From Methylacidiphilales bacterium (GTDB lineage Bacteria > Verrucomicrobiota > Verrucomicrobiia > Methylacidiphilales > UBA1321), in assembly GCA_021272315.1 (NCBI GenBank), contig JAJSLI010000020.1, positions 17,917 to 81,916 of the forward strand: a DNA stretch of 64,000 nucleotides, read 5' to 3'. Made by a program: the position numbers and the translations under genes. The notes beneath the pieces were generated by a model that made no database searches, was not told the origin of the DNA, and worked only from the letters and a program-made list of their open reading frames with translations. The first letter of the stretch is position 1; the number at the start of each line of letters is the position of its first letter. This document shows positions 19,146-31,846 of the stretch, in pieces.

Positions 19146-21455
19146 TCACGTTTTTTTAAGCACAAGCCGATGACTGCCCTTGAGTTGCGTTGATTCCTTG
19201 GCGGCATAACCGGGGGGCGGCTGGAAAGTGGCGTGGGCGCCGGGAGGAACGGTGAGCTGTACCTGGAGAGTGTCGCCGTCGAGGTCCCAGCGAATGGCCG
19301 CCAAACCCAAGGCAGTCTGCAAGCTCGCTTCCGCCCACGTGATCGAACCGCCCGGACGCGGGCGGAAGATAATGTGGGCATAGCCGGGCTCGTTGGGATC
19401 GGGTTCGAGTCCCGCCACCGTGCGATACATCCAGGCCCCGACCGCGCCATAGGCGTAGTGGTTGAAGGAGTTCATCCCCTTGTCCTGGAATCCCTTTTCC
19501 GGCGTCCAGCCGTCCCAGCGTTCCCAGATGGTCGTGGCGCCATTCCTGACCGGGAAAAGCCATGACGGAAAAGTCTCCTGTTCGAGCAGCTTGTAGGCGA
19601 CGTCGAGGCGTCCGGCGTTTTCCAGCACGTCGAGCAGATAAGGCGTGCCGACGAAACCGGTGGCGAGATGGTAGTTTCGTTTCTCAATGTCCCGCACCAG
19701 TTCGCGCACCGCCGTGGCGCGGGTCGATTCTTCGATGAGCCCGAAATGGAGGGCGAGCACATAGGAGGTCTGCGTGCCCGACACGACCAGCCCTTCCGGC
19801 GTGACGAAACGGCGGCGGAACGCGTCGACGATCTCGCCGTGCAGGATGCGGTATTTCTTGGCGTCGCCGGGCCGGCCCAAAATATCGGCGGTCTTCGCCA
19901 TCAGGTCGGCGTCGTGGGCGTAAAAGGCGGTGCCGATCAGGTCGACCGGCGTGATGCCCTCGGTTTTGCCGCCACCGTCAAGGGCCAGCCAATCGCCGAA
20001 TCCCTGCCACTCAAACGCCTCGGGATGGGCACGGATGTGGCCGCGGCAACGATTCTTGGCCATGAATTCCATGAAGCGCTGCATCGACTCGTAGTGGTCC
20101 GCGAGAATTTTCCGGTCGCCGTAACAAAGATAGATCGTCCAGGGGCAGATGATCTCGGCGTCGGCCCAGGCGGGTCCGCCGTCTTTGCCCGGGAGGTCCT
20201 CCGCGCCCCAGACCCAGATGGTTGGCACCACGCAGGGGATGCCGCCTTCGGCGCCCTGGCAGTCGCGCATGTCCTGCATCCATTTGTGAAAGAACTCGCG
20301 CACGTCCATGTTGAAGGCGGCGGTGCGGATGAAGACCTGCGCGTCGCCGGTCCAGCCCAGCCGCTCATCGCGCTGGGGGCAATCGGTCGGCACCTCGAGA
20401 AAATTGCTCTTCTGACCCCAGACGATGTTGTGCTGGAGTTGATTGAGCCCCTCGTGCGAACAGCGGAACGTCCCCGTCGGCGCCATGTCCGAATGGAGCA
20501 CCACGCCGGTCACTTCGAGGAAATCGTCCGGTTGGAGGCCCTGAACGTCGACATAACGAAAGCCGTGGAAGGTGAAGAGCGGTTCCCACGCTTCCGTGCC
20601 TTCGCCCCGGCAGGTGTAGTAATCGGTGCAGCGGGCTTCGCGCAGGTTCTCGGTGTAAAGGCTGCCGTCGGGATTGAGGACTTCCGCGTAACGGATGCGC
20701 AGGGTGGCGCCGCGCGGGGCCCGGATGCTGATCCGGATCCGCCCGGTAAAATTCTGGCCGAGATCGAAGATGCGAAACTTGCTGTTCCAGGTTGCCTTTC
20801 TCGATTCCTTCAACGGCTTGATTTCCCCGATCCGGCGGACAGGCGGCCCGAGACGGGGCACGAGCTCGACCGGGCGGTCGGGCGGCGCAACCAGCACCGG
20901 CTGCCAGCGGCTTTCATCATTGCCCGGCTGGGACCACGCGCCCAGGTCGAGCCGCGCGTCGTAGGATTCGCCCATGAGCATATCGCTTTCCAAAATCGGG
21001 CCGAGCGCCGTTTTCCAGGACGAATCGGTCGCAATGACCGTGGTGGAACCATCTTGAAAAATCACTTCCAACCGGGCCAAAAGACGGGGCCGTTCGCCAT
21101 AGTTCTGCCTTCCATGCCAGGCCACATAGCCGCAGTACCAGCCGTCCCCCAGGATCGCGCCCAGCACGTTCTCGCCCTGGCGGAGCAGCCCGGTCACGTC
21201 GTAAGTCTGGTACTGCACCCGCTTGTTATAATCGGTCCAGCCGGGCGCGAAAATTTCATCACCGACGCGCCGGCCGTTGATTTCGCATTCGTAAAGGCCG
21301 AGCGCCGTCACGACGAGTTGCGCCGACCGCACCGGCTGGTCGAGCCGGAACAATTTACGCAGGTACGGCGCCGGGGCGCTGGTGCGCTTGCCGCCGGCGA
21401 TGGGCGAGGCGATCCAAGAGGCTTGGGCAAAGACGGGAGAGGGGTTCATCCTCAA
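19146..21455 (-). CDS. Alpha-L-rhamnosidase (GH78-like)
   Basis: 769 aa; PTDCPQRDERLGWTGDAQVF, GWTDYNKRVQYQTYDVT, GATTIWERWDGWTPEKGFQDKGMNSFNHYAYGAVGAWMY. Confidence 0.95.
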   Translation of the reverse strand: MRMNPSPVFAQASWIASPIAGGKRTSAPAPYLRKLFRLDQPVRSAQLVVTALGLYECEINGRRVGDEIFAPGWTDYNKRVQYQTYDVTGLLRQGENVLGAILGDGWYCGYVAWHGRQNYGERPRLLARLEVIFQDGSTTVIATDSSWKTALGPILESDMLMGESYDARLDLGAWSQPGNDESRWQPVLVAPPDRPVELVPRLGPPVRRIGEIKPLKESRKATWNSKFRIFDLGQNFTGRIRISIRAPRGATLRIRYAEVLNPDGSLYTENLREARCTDYYTCRGEGTEAWEPLFTFHGFRYVDVQGLQPDDFLEVTGVVLHSDMAPTGTFRCSHEGLNQLQHNIVWGQKSNFLEVPTDCPQRDERLGWTGDAQVFIRTAAFNMDVREFFHKWMQDMRDCQGAEGGIPCVVPTIWVWGAEDLPGKDGGPAWADAEIICPWTIYLCYGDRKILADHYESMQRFMEFMAKNRCRGHIRAHPEAFEWQGFGDWLALDGGGKTEGITPVDLIGTAFYAHDADLMAKTADILGRPGDAKKYRILHGEIVDAFRRRFVTPEGLVVSGTQTSYVLALHFGLIEESTRATAVRELVRDIEKRNYHLATGFVGTPYLLDVLENAGRLDVAYKLLEQETFPSWLFPVRNGATTIWERWDGWTPEKGFQDKGMNSFNHYAYGAVGAWMYRTVAGLEPDPNEPGYAHIIFRPRPGGSITWAEASLQTALGLAAIRWDLDGDTLQVQLTVPPGAHATFQPPPGYAAKESTQLKGSHRLVLKKT

Positions 21456-21518
21456 TCCTTAGCCTGCCGTCGGAATCTCCTCCTTGAATTTCCCGCCAAA
21501 TATTAGCATAATCCCGCC

Positions 21519-22391
21519 ATGCCCAGAATCGCCCACTTGCGGGAGGCCACCTTTTTTGCCGATCCGCGGGCCCAGGTGGCGGTCCATCGCGAGCCGGTGC
21601 AGCGGGACATGCGCGCGCATCGCCATGAATTCATCGAGATCGTCATTGTCCTGTCCGGGTCCGGCGTTCATGTCACCGAAGGGGTGCGCCAGCAGGTGCA
21701 GGGTGGCGACGTGCTCGTCATCAATTCGAGCCGGAGCCACGCCTACGAGAACACCCGGAGCCTGAATCTCGTGAATATCCTCATTCGCGAAGACGTCTTC
21801 CGGGAAACGGAGAAGGAACTGGGCGCGTTGCCGGGCTACCATGCCCTTTTCACCCTCGAGCCGGTGCGGTGGCGGCAGCGAAAATTCACCAGCCATCTCC
21901 GGCTTAACGCGGAAGACTTAAAGCTGGCCGTCGGCTGGGTTGACGCGCTGGAGGAGGAGGCGGGCAAAAAGTCGGAGGGCGGGCTGCTCCTCGCCCGGTC
22001 GTGGGTCATCCTCCTCATCGGGCTGCTGGCGCGCCATTACGGTAGGAATACGGCCCATGCCCCGCGCCTGGAAATGCGCTTGGGCCGGGTCCTCTCCCGG
22101 ATCGAGCAAAATGCCGGCGGAAAATTCACCCTGGCGGAGTTGGCCCGGCAGGCGGCCATGTCCGAGCGGACCTTCCTGCGCCGCTTTCGCGAAGCAACGG
22201 GCTGTTCCCCCGTCGAGTACGTCCTTCGCGCCAGGATTCGCCGCGCGACGGAACTCTTGGCCGCCCGCGCGCCCGGCCTCTCGATCACCGAGATTGCCTT
22301 TCGCTCCGGCTTCCAGGACAGCAACTATTTCTCGCGCCAATTCCGCCATTTTGTCGGAACCAGCCCCCGGAGTTTTCGGAGCAAAGGTTAG
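21519..22391 (+). CDS. AraC family transcriptional regulator
   Basis: N-terminal cupin-like domain; C-terminal HTH_18 AEL..QAAMSERTFLRRFREATGCSPVEYVLRARIRRATELL...SGFQDSNYFSRQFRHFVGTSPRSFR. Confidence 0.93.
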   Translation: MPRIAHLREATFFADPRAQVAVHREPVQRDMRAHRHEFIEIVIVLSGSGVHVTEGVRQQVQGGDVLVINSSRSHAYENTRSLNLVNILIREDVFRETEKELGALPGYHALFTLEPVRWRQRKFTSHLRLNAEDLKLAVGWVDALEEEAGKKSEGGLLLARSWVILLIGLLARHYGRNTAHAPRLEMRLGRVLSRIEQNAGGKFTLAELARQAAMSERTFLRRFREATGCSPVEYVLRARIRRATELLAARAPGLSITEIAFRSGFQDSNYFSRQFRHFVGTSPRSFRSKG

Positions 22392-22527
22392 AGCCCTCTC
22401 GGTGTGGCCTTGCCCTGTTTGGAAAATACACCTTCTGGAGGCATTATTTCTCAAATCCTCCGCCTCTGTCCGAAGACACCGGAATAATTCGGCTTTGACT
22501 TTGGCGCAGAAGCTTTTTTACTGATCC

Positions 22528-23565
22528 ATGCGCTTTTCATCCGCCAGACTCGGGGACATCCTGGGGGCGTTCCCCAAGAGCCGGATTCTTGTCGTCGGCG
22601 ACGTGATGCTCGACGAGTTTCTTTGGGGCAAGGTCACCCGGATTTCGCCCGAGGCGCCCGTGCCGGTGGTCGAGGTGCAGCGCCGGGCCGCTTTCCCCGG
22701 CGGCGCGGCCAACGTGGCGCGAAGCCTGGCCAGCCTTGGCGCGCAGGTGGCCATCGCGGGCGTCCTCGGCAACGATGAACCGGGCCGGCAGCTTATCGAT
22801 TTGCTGGAGCGGGAGGGAATCGCCTGCGGGGGCCTGCGGGCGACGCCCCAGCGCCCCACCACCCACAAAATGCGCGTCTGCGCCATCACCCGGCAGGTGC
22901 ACGATCATCTCGAGATCGAGGATCAGCAGCAGATTGTCCGGGTGGACGACGAATCCCGCGCGCCGCTCGACGACGAGAGCAAACAGTGGCTTTTCAACAG
23001 ATTGCGGGAGGATATCCGGCGGCACGACGCCGTCATCATCGAGGATTACGCCAAGGGGCTTATCGACCAGGAACTGGTCTCTCTGGTGATCGGCGAGGCC
23101 AATGCGCAGGGGAAAATCGTGGCCATCGATCCAAGCCCGAACAACCCGTGCCAGTGGTCGGGCGCGACGGTGCTCAAACCGAATCGGCGCGAGGCGTTCC
23201 TCGCCGCGGGACTACCCTACGTCCATGACGAGGAGAGCATCCTGAATGCCGCGGCGGTCCTGCAGAAGAAGCACGCGGTCCTTTACCTGCTGATCACCCT
23301 GGGCGAGGCCGGAATGCTGCTGCTGGAACAGGACGGTAAGCCCTACCGTACCCCGACTCGCGCGCGGGAGGTTTTCGACGTCTCGGGCGCGGGCGATACT
23401 GCTATCGCGGCATTTACGCTCGCGCTCGCCGCCGGCGCCAATGGCGTGGAAGCGGCGGAGATCGCCAATCACGCGGCGGGCGTGGTCGTCGGCAAGCTCG
23501 GAACGGCGACGTTGACCGTGGAAGAATTGCGGGAAATGTTTGCCAAAAGCGGAGACCGGGCATGA
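22528..23565 (+). CDS. D-glycero-beta-D-manno-heptose-7-phosphate kinase (RfaE1/HldE kinase domain)
   Basis: PfkB fold; RILVVGDVMLDEFLWGKVTRISPEAPVPVVEV...FDVSGAGDTAIAAFTLALAAGA. Confidence 0.92.
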   Translation: MRFSSARLGDILGAFPKSRILVVGDVMLDEFLWGKVTRISPEAPVPVVEVQRRAAFPGGAANVARSLASLGAQVAIAGVLGNDEPGRQLIDLLEREGIACGGLRATPQRPTTHKMRVCAITRQVHDHLEIEDQQQIVRVDDESRAPLDDESKQWLFNRLREDIRRHDAVIIEDYAKGLIDQELVSLVIGEANAQGKIVAIDPSPNNPCQWSGATVLKPNRREAFLAAGLPYVHDEESILNAAAVLQKKHAVLYLLITLGEAGMLLLEQDGKPYRTPTRAREVFDVSGAGDTAIAAFTLALAAGANGVEAAEIANHAAGVVVGKLGTATLTVEELREMFAKSGDRA

Positions 23566-24151
23566 GGAAGCATTGGGCCGTCTTTTTCGACCGGGACGAC
23601 ACGCTGATGGTGAACGTGCCCTACTTGGGTGACCCGTCCAAAGTGCAGATTTTCCCCGAAGCGTCGGAGGCGCTGCTGAAGCTGAACCAGGCGGGCTTCT
23701 GGCTCTTCGTGGTCAGCAACCAGTCGGGCGTCGGGCGCAAACTCATCACGCGCAACCAGGTCTTTGCGGTGAACGTGGAGCTGGAGCGCCAGCTCGGCGG
23801 CGATTACATCCGCGCCTTTTACCACTCGTTCGCCCCGCCGGAGGACCCCAAGGCGACCGACCGCAAGCCGTCGCCGGAACTCCTCCTCAAGGCGGCGGAA
23901 ATGCACGGGCTAGACTTGGCCGCATCGTTTGTCGTCGGCGACCGGCTCTCGGACATCGAGTGCGGCCTCAACGCGGGCTGCCGGACGATCTTGCTCATGC
24001 ACCCGCAGTCCAGCCGGCATAACAACGTGTCGGAGGAGGATTTGCAGGCCCAGCAGAGGGCCCATTACCTCGCCGGCGACCTGATGGACGCCGCCCAGTG
24101 GATTTTGCAGGTCTCTTCGACCATAAAAACCCCGAAAACCCACGAACTGGA

Positions 24152-24155
<4 letters not shown>
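23562..24155 (+). CDS. HAD-IIIA phosphatase, GmhB-like D,D-heptose 1,7-bisphosphatase
   Basis: FFDRDDTLMVNVPYLGDPSKV...VVSNQSGVGR...KPSPELLLKAAEMHGLDLAASFVVGDRLSDIE. Confidence 0.85.
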
Positions 24156-26523
<2,368 letters not shown>

Positions 26524-26631
26524 GCGATCCGCTTCCTTCTGCCCGCAGCAACGGCGGAAAAAAATGACCGATTTGAAATGTAAATGCGGTTCGCTTCCAC
26601 CGGGGAGTTGCGGTAGCCTTCTCCCTTACCC

Positions 26632-27435
26632 GTGAAACGATCGCGCCCTTCTTCTCCAGCCCACCTTTTGCTCATCGCAGGGCCGTGTGTGTTGGAGTCG
26701 GAAGAGCTCACATTTTCCATCGCCCGGCACTTGGTGGACCTAACTGCTGACTTGGGTCTGCCGTTGATTTTCAAGGCCTCGTTCGACAAGGCCAACCGGA
26801 CCAGCGGCACTTCTTTCCGCGGACCCGGGCTCGCGTCGGGACTGAAAATCCTGGCCGCCGTGAAAAAAAAATTCGGCTGCCCCGTGCTGACCGACATCCA
26901 CAATGCGACGCAGGTGAAAGCGGCGGCAAAGGTGATCGATGTCCTGCAGATTCCGGCATTTCTTTGCCGCCAAACCGACCTGTTGCTGGCGGCCGCGGCG
27001 AGTGGACGGACCGTCAACGTAAAAAAGGGGCAGTTTCTCGCCCCGGACGACGTGGACAACATCGCGGCCAAGCTGCGCAAGGGCGGCTGCTCCGATTATT
27101 TCATCACGGAGAGGGGAACGACCTTCGGCTATCACAACCTTGTGGTGGATATGAGGAGCCTCGCGATCATGCGACGGGCCGGACACCGGGTGATCTTCGA
27201 CGCCACCCACTCGGTGCAGCGGCCCGGAGGCAACGGCACAAGCACGGGCGGCGACCGGAGTCTGGCGCCGGTGCTGGCGCGGGCGGCCGTGGCCGCGGGA
27301 ATCGAGGGCTTGTTCATCGAAACGCATCCCCAACCGGACCAATCACCGTCGGACGGGCCGAACATGATTCCTCTTGCGCAGATGGAGCCCCTGCTGCGAA
27401 CTTTGAAGAACATCCATGAGGCCGTTCGTTCTTAG
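26632..27435 (+). CDS. kdsA: 3-deoxy-8-phosphooctulonate synthase
   Basis: [22 protein letters not shown]...[22 protein letters not shown]. Confidence 0.96.
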   Translation: MKRSRPSSPAHLLLIAGPCVLESEELTFSIARHLVDLTADLGLPLIFKASFDKANRTSGTSFRGPGLASGLKILAAVKKKFGCPVLTDIHNATQVKAAAKVIDVLQIPAFLCRQTDLLLAAAASGRTVNVKKGQFLAPDDVDNIAAKLRKGGCSDYFITERGTTFGYHNLVVDMRSLAIMRRAGHRVIFDATHSVQRPGGNGTSTGGDRSLAPVLARAAVAAGIEGLFIETHPQPDQSPSDGPNMIPLAQMEPLLRTLKNIHEAVRS

Positions 27436-28024
27436 CCTGTCCGCCTGGTGCTTGGTGCTCAGCGCCGCCTGGGCGCAGACTGTCTCCGACAGCGGAAACA
27501 TCCCGCAAATTCCCTATGGCCAGAGCTACAAAAATTTCGAGTTTCCCATGTACGAAGGTGGCGTGCTCAAATGGAAACTTTACGCCACGCAGGCCACGGG
27601 CGTCTCGCTCAACCGCGCGGAGGTAACCGATATGAAAATTGAGGGCTATGAGAACGGTCAGGTAACGACGATCATTACGTCCCCCAAGGCCGATCTTTAC
27701 TCCACCGAGCGCCGCATGCGGACCAAAAACACAGTAAGGATCGAGCAGACCGACCGGACTGCAACCGCCCAACGATGCGATTTCGATCTCGTGACGAAAA
27801 AATATGTCCTTACCGACAACGTGCGGGTGGTCCTGAAAAATTTCAATGCCGCCTCCGGCTTGGAATCCTCCGGGAAACACGCCTCCGCCTCTCCGACGGC
27901 CCCTGCGGCGAACATCCGTCCGCTCTCCACCCACGCCAATGACTCGCTCCTTGACTCGCCGGGAGCTTATTCCAATAGCACCAACGTCGGCCCGGTTGCC
28001 CCGGCCTCACCAACCAGCCAATGA
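27416..28024 (+). CDS. LptC-like LPS export periplasmic/bitopic protein
   Basis: Signal peptide then [64 protein letters not shown]; position upstream of LptA/LptB. Confidence 0.7.
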   Translation: MRPFVLSLSAWCLVLSAAWAQTVSDSGNIPQIPYGQSYKNFEFPMYEGGVLKWKLYATQATGVSLNRAEVTDMKIEGYENGQVTTIITSPKADLYSTERRMRTKNTVRIEQTDRTATAQRCDFDLVTKKYVLTDNVRVVLKNFNAASGLESSGKHASASPTAPAANIRPLSTHANDSLLDSPGAYSNSTNVGPVAPASPTSQ

Positions 28025-28569
28025 AGCCCTCCAGCCGCTCCTTTACCTCCTTACTCTGCGTTTTGGCCCTGACCACGGGAATGGCACTGTCTCAGGCTCA
28101 GGATGCGACCGACGCCACCGGCGAACCCACGCCGCTGCCCGGCAGTACGGTGATCACCTCGGACGATCTCCACATGGACCAAGCCACGCACACCGCCGTT
28201 TTCACCGGCAACGTGGTGACGACGGCAACCAATTTCAAAATGACCTGCCAGGAAATGACGGTCAATTTCACCAACGACAACAAGGTGGATACTATCACGA
28301 GCAAAGGCGACGTGGTGATCACTCAGCCGGGACGGGTTACCCATTCGGGACAGGCCCAATATTTTCATGACGAGGATAAGATCGTCCTGACCGATTCGCC
28401 GGTCATCAACGATAATGGCAACGTCATTTCAGCGCCGAAAATCATCATCTTCCGCACCAAGCAATCGCTCTACACCGAAGGGCCCACCAAAACCATCCTT
28501 CCGCAAGAGAGTACAAGCCACGCCAGTGACTCCCACAGTGTGGCGCCGACCGGTTCCAACGCTCAATGA
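28021..28569 (+). CDS. LptA/OstA-like protein
   Basis: Signal peptide; ITSDDLHMDQATHTAVFTGNVVTTATNFKMTCQEMTVNF...GDVVITQPGRVTHSGQAQYFHDEDKIVLTDSPVI. Confidence 0.85.
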   Translation: MKPSSRSFTSLLCVLALTTGMALSQAQDATDATGEPTPLPGSTVITSDDLHMDQATHTAVFTGNVVTTATNFKMTCQEMTVNFTNDNKVDTITSKGDVVITQPGRVTHSGQAQYFHDEDKIVLTDSPVINDNGNVISAPKIIIFRTKQSLYTEGPTKTILPQESTSHASDSHSVAPTGSNAQ

Positions 28570-28572
28570 GGC

Positions 28573-30000
28573 ATGAAACACCGCCTACCCAAGGCCAAAT
28601 CCGCGACGTTGCGGATCGAAAGCCAATCCGAAATGGAGCAGGCTGAATTGCTAATCGACGAGAACAAGTCCGGATTGCCTTCCGATTCCGGCCCGCCTCT
28701 CCCCGTCATCTTTCCATCAACGACTCCCGTGAACGAAACTTCCGCAGCCGATCCCGGTATCTCTGGGCTGACAGTCAATCCTGCGCTCACCCCGGACCAG
28801 ACGAAAAATCCCTCTTCCACCGAGCGAGATTCGTTCGGATCGATTGTTGACACTCCTCCGGAGGAAGCGAAGCCGAACGGGGATACAGCCCCGGCGGAAA
28901 TCAAATCTCGCCGCGTCACGCCACCGCCTCTGCCTGTCAAAACTTCCCGGGCTACTCCGCCGCCGCTCCCGGCGCGGATGCCTTTCTCCCCCTCTGTACC
29001 TGCCGAGGTGAAGCCAGTTTTTACCGGGCTGGAACCTGTCGTTACCAGCGAGAAACCGGTCATGCCCGACCCTGTGCCCGCTGTCATCGAGGAAAAGCCT
29101 GCAACGACCGAGCCAACTCCGGATGGCGACCAAGCCATAAAAGCGCTGAGAGACACGAAACAGATCATTGTCTCGGACCCCTCCATCGCATTTGAAACCA
29201 AACCCGCGTACTCTGGACCGCCACCTCTCCTGACGTCGAAATCCGCTGTGGCAGACGAAAAATCGAACGGTCCAGCGCAGTGCCTGATCCGGACTCAGGG
29301 CTTGGTGAAGCAGTACGGGGGACGCCGTGTGGTCAACGGCGTCGACATCCAAGTGCATGCGGGCGAGGTGGTCGGGTTGCTCGGCAAAAACGGCGCGGGG
29401 AAGACGACAACATTTTACATGATCGTGGGGTTGGTGCCTCCAACGTTGGGCCATGTCTTCATGGGCGACGAAGACGTAACGCACATGCCGATGTACCGAC
29501 GGGCGCGGCGCGGAATCGGCTACCTGCCTCAGGAAGAATCGATTTTTCGCAAGTTGACCGTCGAGGAAAATCTGCTCGCCATTCTTGAGACGCTGCCGAT
29601 GACCGAGGATGAACGGGAAATCCGGTGTGACGAATTGTTGAAGGATTTCGGCCTTGAGCATGTGCGGGAAAACGTGGCCATCACGCTCTCGGGCGGTGAA
29701 AAGCGACGCGTCACCATTGCGCGCGCGCTGGTGACCTCCCCAACGCTGTTGCTGCTTGACGAACCGTTCAGCGGCGTTGATCCGATGGCCGTGCATGACA
29801 TCCAGGAGATCATCCTGCACCTGAAAGAGCGCGGGCTTGGCGTGCTGATCACCGACCACAATGTGCGGGAAACGCTCTCTGTCGTCGACCGCGCCTATAT
29901 CATCGACGAGGGGCGGGTCCTCTCCGAGGGAACGCGCGAGTTTCTGCTCAATGACCCGATTGCGCGCGAGATTTACCTCGGTTACCGGTTCAGCATGTAA
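28573..30000 (+). CDS. lptB: LPS export ABC transporter ATP-binding protein LptB with long Pro-rich N-terminal extension
   Basis: C-terminal IRTQGLVKQYGGRRVVNGVDIQVHAGEVVGLLGKNGAGKTTTFYMIVGLV...LSGGEKRRVTIARALVTSP; residues 1 to about 235 low complexity. Confidence 0.93.
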   Translation: MKHRLPKAKSATLRIESQSEMEQAELLIDENKSGLPSDSGPPLPVIFPSTTPVNETSAADPGISGLTVNPALTPDQTKNPSSTERDSFGSIVDTPPEEAKPNGDTAPAEIKSRRVTPPPLPVKTSRATPPPLPARMPFSPSVPAEVKPVFTGLEPVVTSEKPVMPDPVPAVIEEKPATTEPTPDGDQAIKALRDTKQIIVSDPSIAFETKPAYSGPPPLLTSKSAVADEKSNGPAQCLIRTQGLVKQYGGRRVVNGVDIQVHAGEVVGLLGKNGAGKTTTFYMIVGLVPPTLGHVFMGDEDVTHMPMYRRARRGIGYLPQEESIFRKLTVEENLLAILETLPMTEDEREIRCDELLKDFGLEHVRENVAITLSGGEKRRVTIARALVTSPTLLLLDEPFSGVDPMAVHDIQEIILHLKERGLGVLITDHNVRETLSVVDRAYIIDEGRVLSEGTREFLLNDPIAREIYLGYRFSM

Positions 30001-30009
30001 TCGGGAGTT

Positions 30010-30771
30010 TTATTTCTGCGGCGGTGGGAGGCCCCAATCCTGCCATACGCGGGCGTAATCGGCGCGGGTAAGTTCAGCAAGCATGGCGTTGGAGCTGGGA
30101 TCGAGCCATTTGATGAGCCGTTCGAGGTCTTCCAGCTTCATCGTGGTGCAGCCGGCGGTGCGGTAGTGATCGCCGCGTCGTACATGGAAAAAAATTTCGT
30201 TGCCGGCGCCGGGAACGGGGTTGTCGTAATTGTGCTCGATGAGGACGAGCCACTGGTAAGCCGCGTCGCCGAGGTGGAGTTTTTCCTTCTCCCACCAAGG
30301 GGGAAGCGGCTCGCCGGGCGGGAGAGTGTAGAGATGATTATAGCCAAGACTGGCCAATGCGGGGTCGTCGATCCAGGCGTCGCGATCCGTGACTTGGTGG
30401 TAGGGCCAGCCTTTCGCCCCGTCGGGCAATTTTGGCGCGTAACCGAGAGCGAAACCAATCTTAAAGAGGCCTGCGGGGTTGCGGTGATCACCGTCGACTT
30501 TTTGCAGGCCCTGCTGCGGCGGGTTGAGTCCGCGACCCCAAGCGAGACCACCCTTGCCGAAGAGGACAGGCCAAGGCCGGCCGTCGGGCTGCCACCGGCC
30601 GGAGGCATCGCGGTGAAAAAGCTGGAGAGTCCCCTCGAAGGAGGCAGAAGTGTCCGCAAGGCAAACGATCATCTGCTTGGCGTCGAGGCCGAGTCTGTTC
30701 TCGTCCGGCGCGGCGGAAGCCGTTAGATTACAAACCAATAACCAAAAAAAGAATGCCAACGACCGGTACAT
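30010..30771 (-). CDS. L,D-transpeptidase (YkuD) family protein with signal peptide
   Basis: MYRSLAFFFWLLVCNLTASAA start at 30771; HRNPAGLFKIG, IEHNYDNPVPGAGNEIFFHVRRGDHYRTAGCTTM. Confidence 0.88.
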   Translation of the reverse strand: MYRSLAFFFWLLVCNLTASAAPDENRLGLDAKQMIVCLADTSASFEGTLQLFHRDASGRWQPDGRPWPVLFGKGGLAWGRGLNPPQQGLQKVDGDHRNPAGLFKIGFALGYAPKLPDGAKGWPYHQVTDRDAWIDDPALASLGYNHLYTLPPGEPLPPWWEKEKLHLGDAAYQWLVLIEHNYDNPVPGAGNEIFFHVRRGDHYRTAGCTTMKLEDLERLIKWLDPSSNAMLAELTRADYARVWQDWGLPPPQK

Positions 30772-30819
30772 TCGGGTTACCGTAAAATGTAACGGCCGAA
30801 AAGGCAATCGAACGACACC

Positions 30820-31839
30820 ATGCGTACTCAACCTCTTCCCCTGATCCTTCTCACCGGCTTTCTCGGCAGTGGAAAGACCTCGACGCTTCAGCACTGGTTG
30901 GCGCACACAGCAACTCCACTGAAAAGGACGGTGGTGATCATTAATGACTTCGGCGCTATGAACGTCGATGCGGCTCTGCTGGCGCGACGGCAGATCGAAC
31001 TGCGCAGTATCACGGGCGGCTGCGTTTGTTGCCAGAGTTTTGAGGACCTGGTGGAACAGGTGCGAGCCTTGGCGGAAAATCCGGAGATCGACCTAGTCTG
31101 GATCGAGACGTCGGGCCTGGCCGATCCCGAGGAGGTGCTCGATCATCTCAGCGCGCCCGCTTTGCAGGATAGCACGGTCGTCCGGCGGCTGATCCAGGTC
31201 ATCGACGGCACCGATTTTCCCTGCTCGTGGCGGGGCCGAGCGGTGCAGGAGGAACAGGTCCGTTACGCCGACCTGATCCTGCTCAACAAGACAGATCGGA
31301 TTGACGAGCAGGTACGGAAACGGGTGGAGATCACTCTGCGGCAGTTCAACCCGTCGGCCCGGATCGTGACGACCCGGCACGGGCAGGTCGAGCCGGGGTT
31401 GCTGAGCGATGGGGACGCAAGTCATGCCCGCTTGGACGTTTCCAGGAAGACAAACCATCACGGGGACGAGCCTTGCAAGCAGGAGCATTGCGGGCATGAT
31501 CATGAAAGCGGCGAGCATGGCCATCAACACCATGAGCATTTGCCCCACGCGGCCTCGAGCCTTTTCCTGCCTCTCACCGCGCCGGTCGGTCGGGATGCTT
31601 TCCAGCGCTTCTTGGGCGCGTTGCCTACATCCGTTTTCCGGGCCAAGGGCTTCGTTCGTTTCAACGACGAGCCGGAGAAAATTCATACTTTCCAGCAGGT
31701 GCGCGACCAGTCCGAACTGCTGATCTTGCCGCTCGAAAACAGAGAAGACTTGACCACTGGCTTGGTCTTCATCGGGCCGCACCTTGACGAGGACCGAATT
31801 CGCGCCTTGGCTGGGGAGTTGTTGGCGGCCTCAAACTGA
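30820..31839 (+). CDS. CobW/COG0523 family GTPase (metallochaperone-like)
   Basis: LLTGFLGSGKTSTLQHWL, GGCVCCQSFEDL, His-rich linker (HHGDEPCKQEHCGHDHESGEHGHQHHEH), CobW_C domain. Confidence 0.95.
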   Translation: MRTQPLPLILLTGFLGSGKTSTLQHWLAHTATPLKRTVVIINDFGAMNVDAALLARRQIELRSITGGCVCCQSFEDLVEQVRALAENPEIDLVWIETSGLADPEEVLDHLSAPALQDSTVVRRLIQVIDGTDFPCSWRGRAVQEEQVRYADLILLNKTDRIDEQVRKRVEITLRQFNPSARIVTTRHGQVEPGLLSDGDASHARLDVSRKTNHHGDEPCKQEHCGHDHESGEHGHQHHEHLPHAASSLFLPLTAPVGRDAFQRFLGALPTSVFRAKGFVRFNDEPEKIHTFQQVRDQSELLILPLENREDLTTGLVFIGPHLDEDRIRALAGELLAASN

Positions 31840-31846
31840 TGTTTTC

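Noticed and set aside
19668-21506. 612-aa plus-strand ORF antisense to the rhamnosidase
   Set aside because: GC-bias mirror ORF; GH78 motifs on the minus strand are clear
31409-31560. His/Cys-rich stretch considered as a separate small metal-binding peptide
   Set aside because: It is the internal His-rich linker of the CobW GTPase in the same frame
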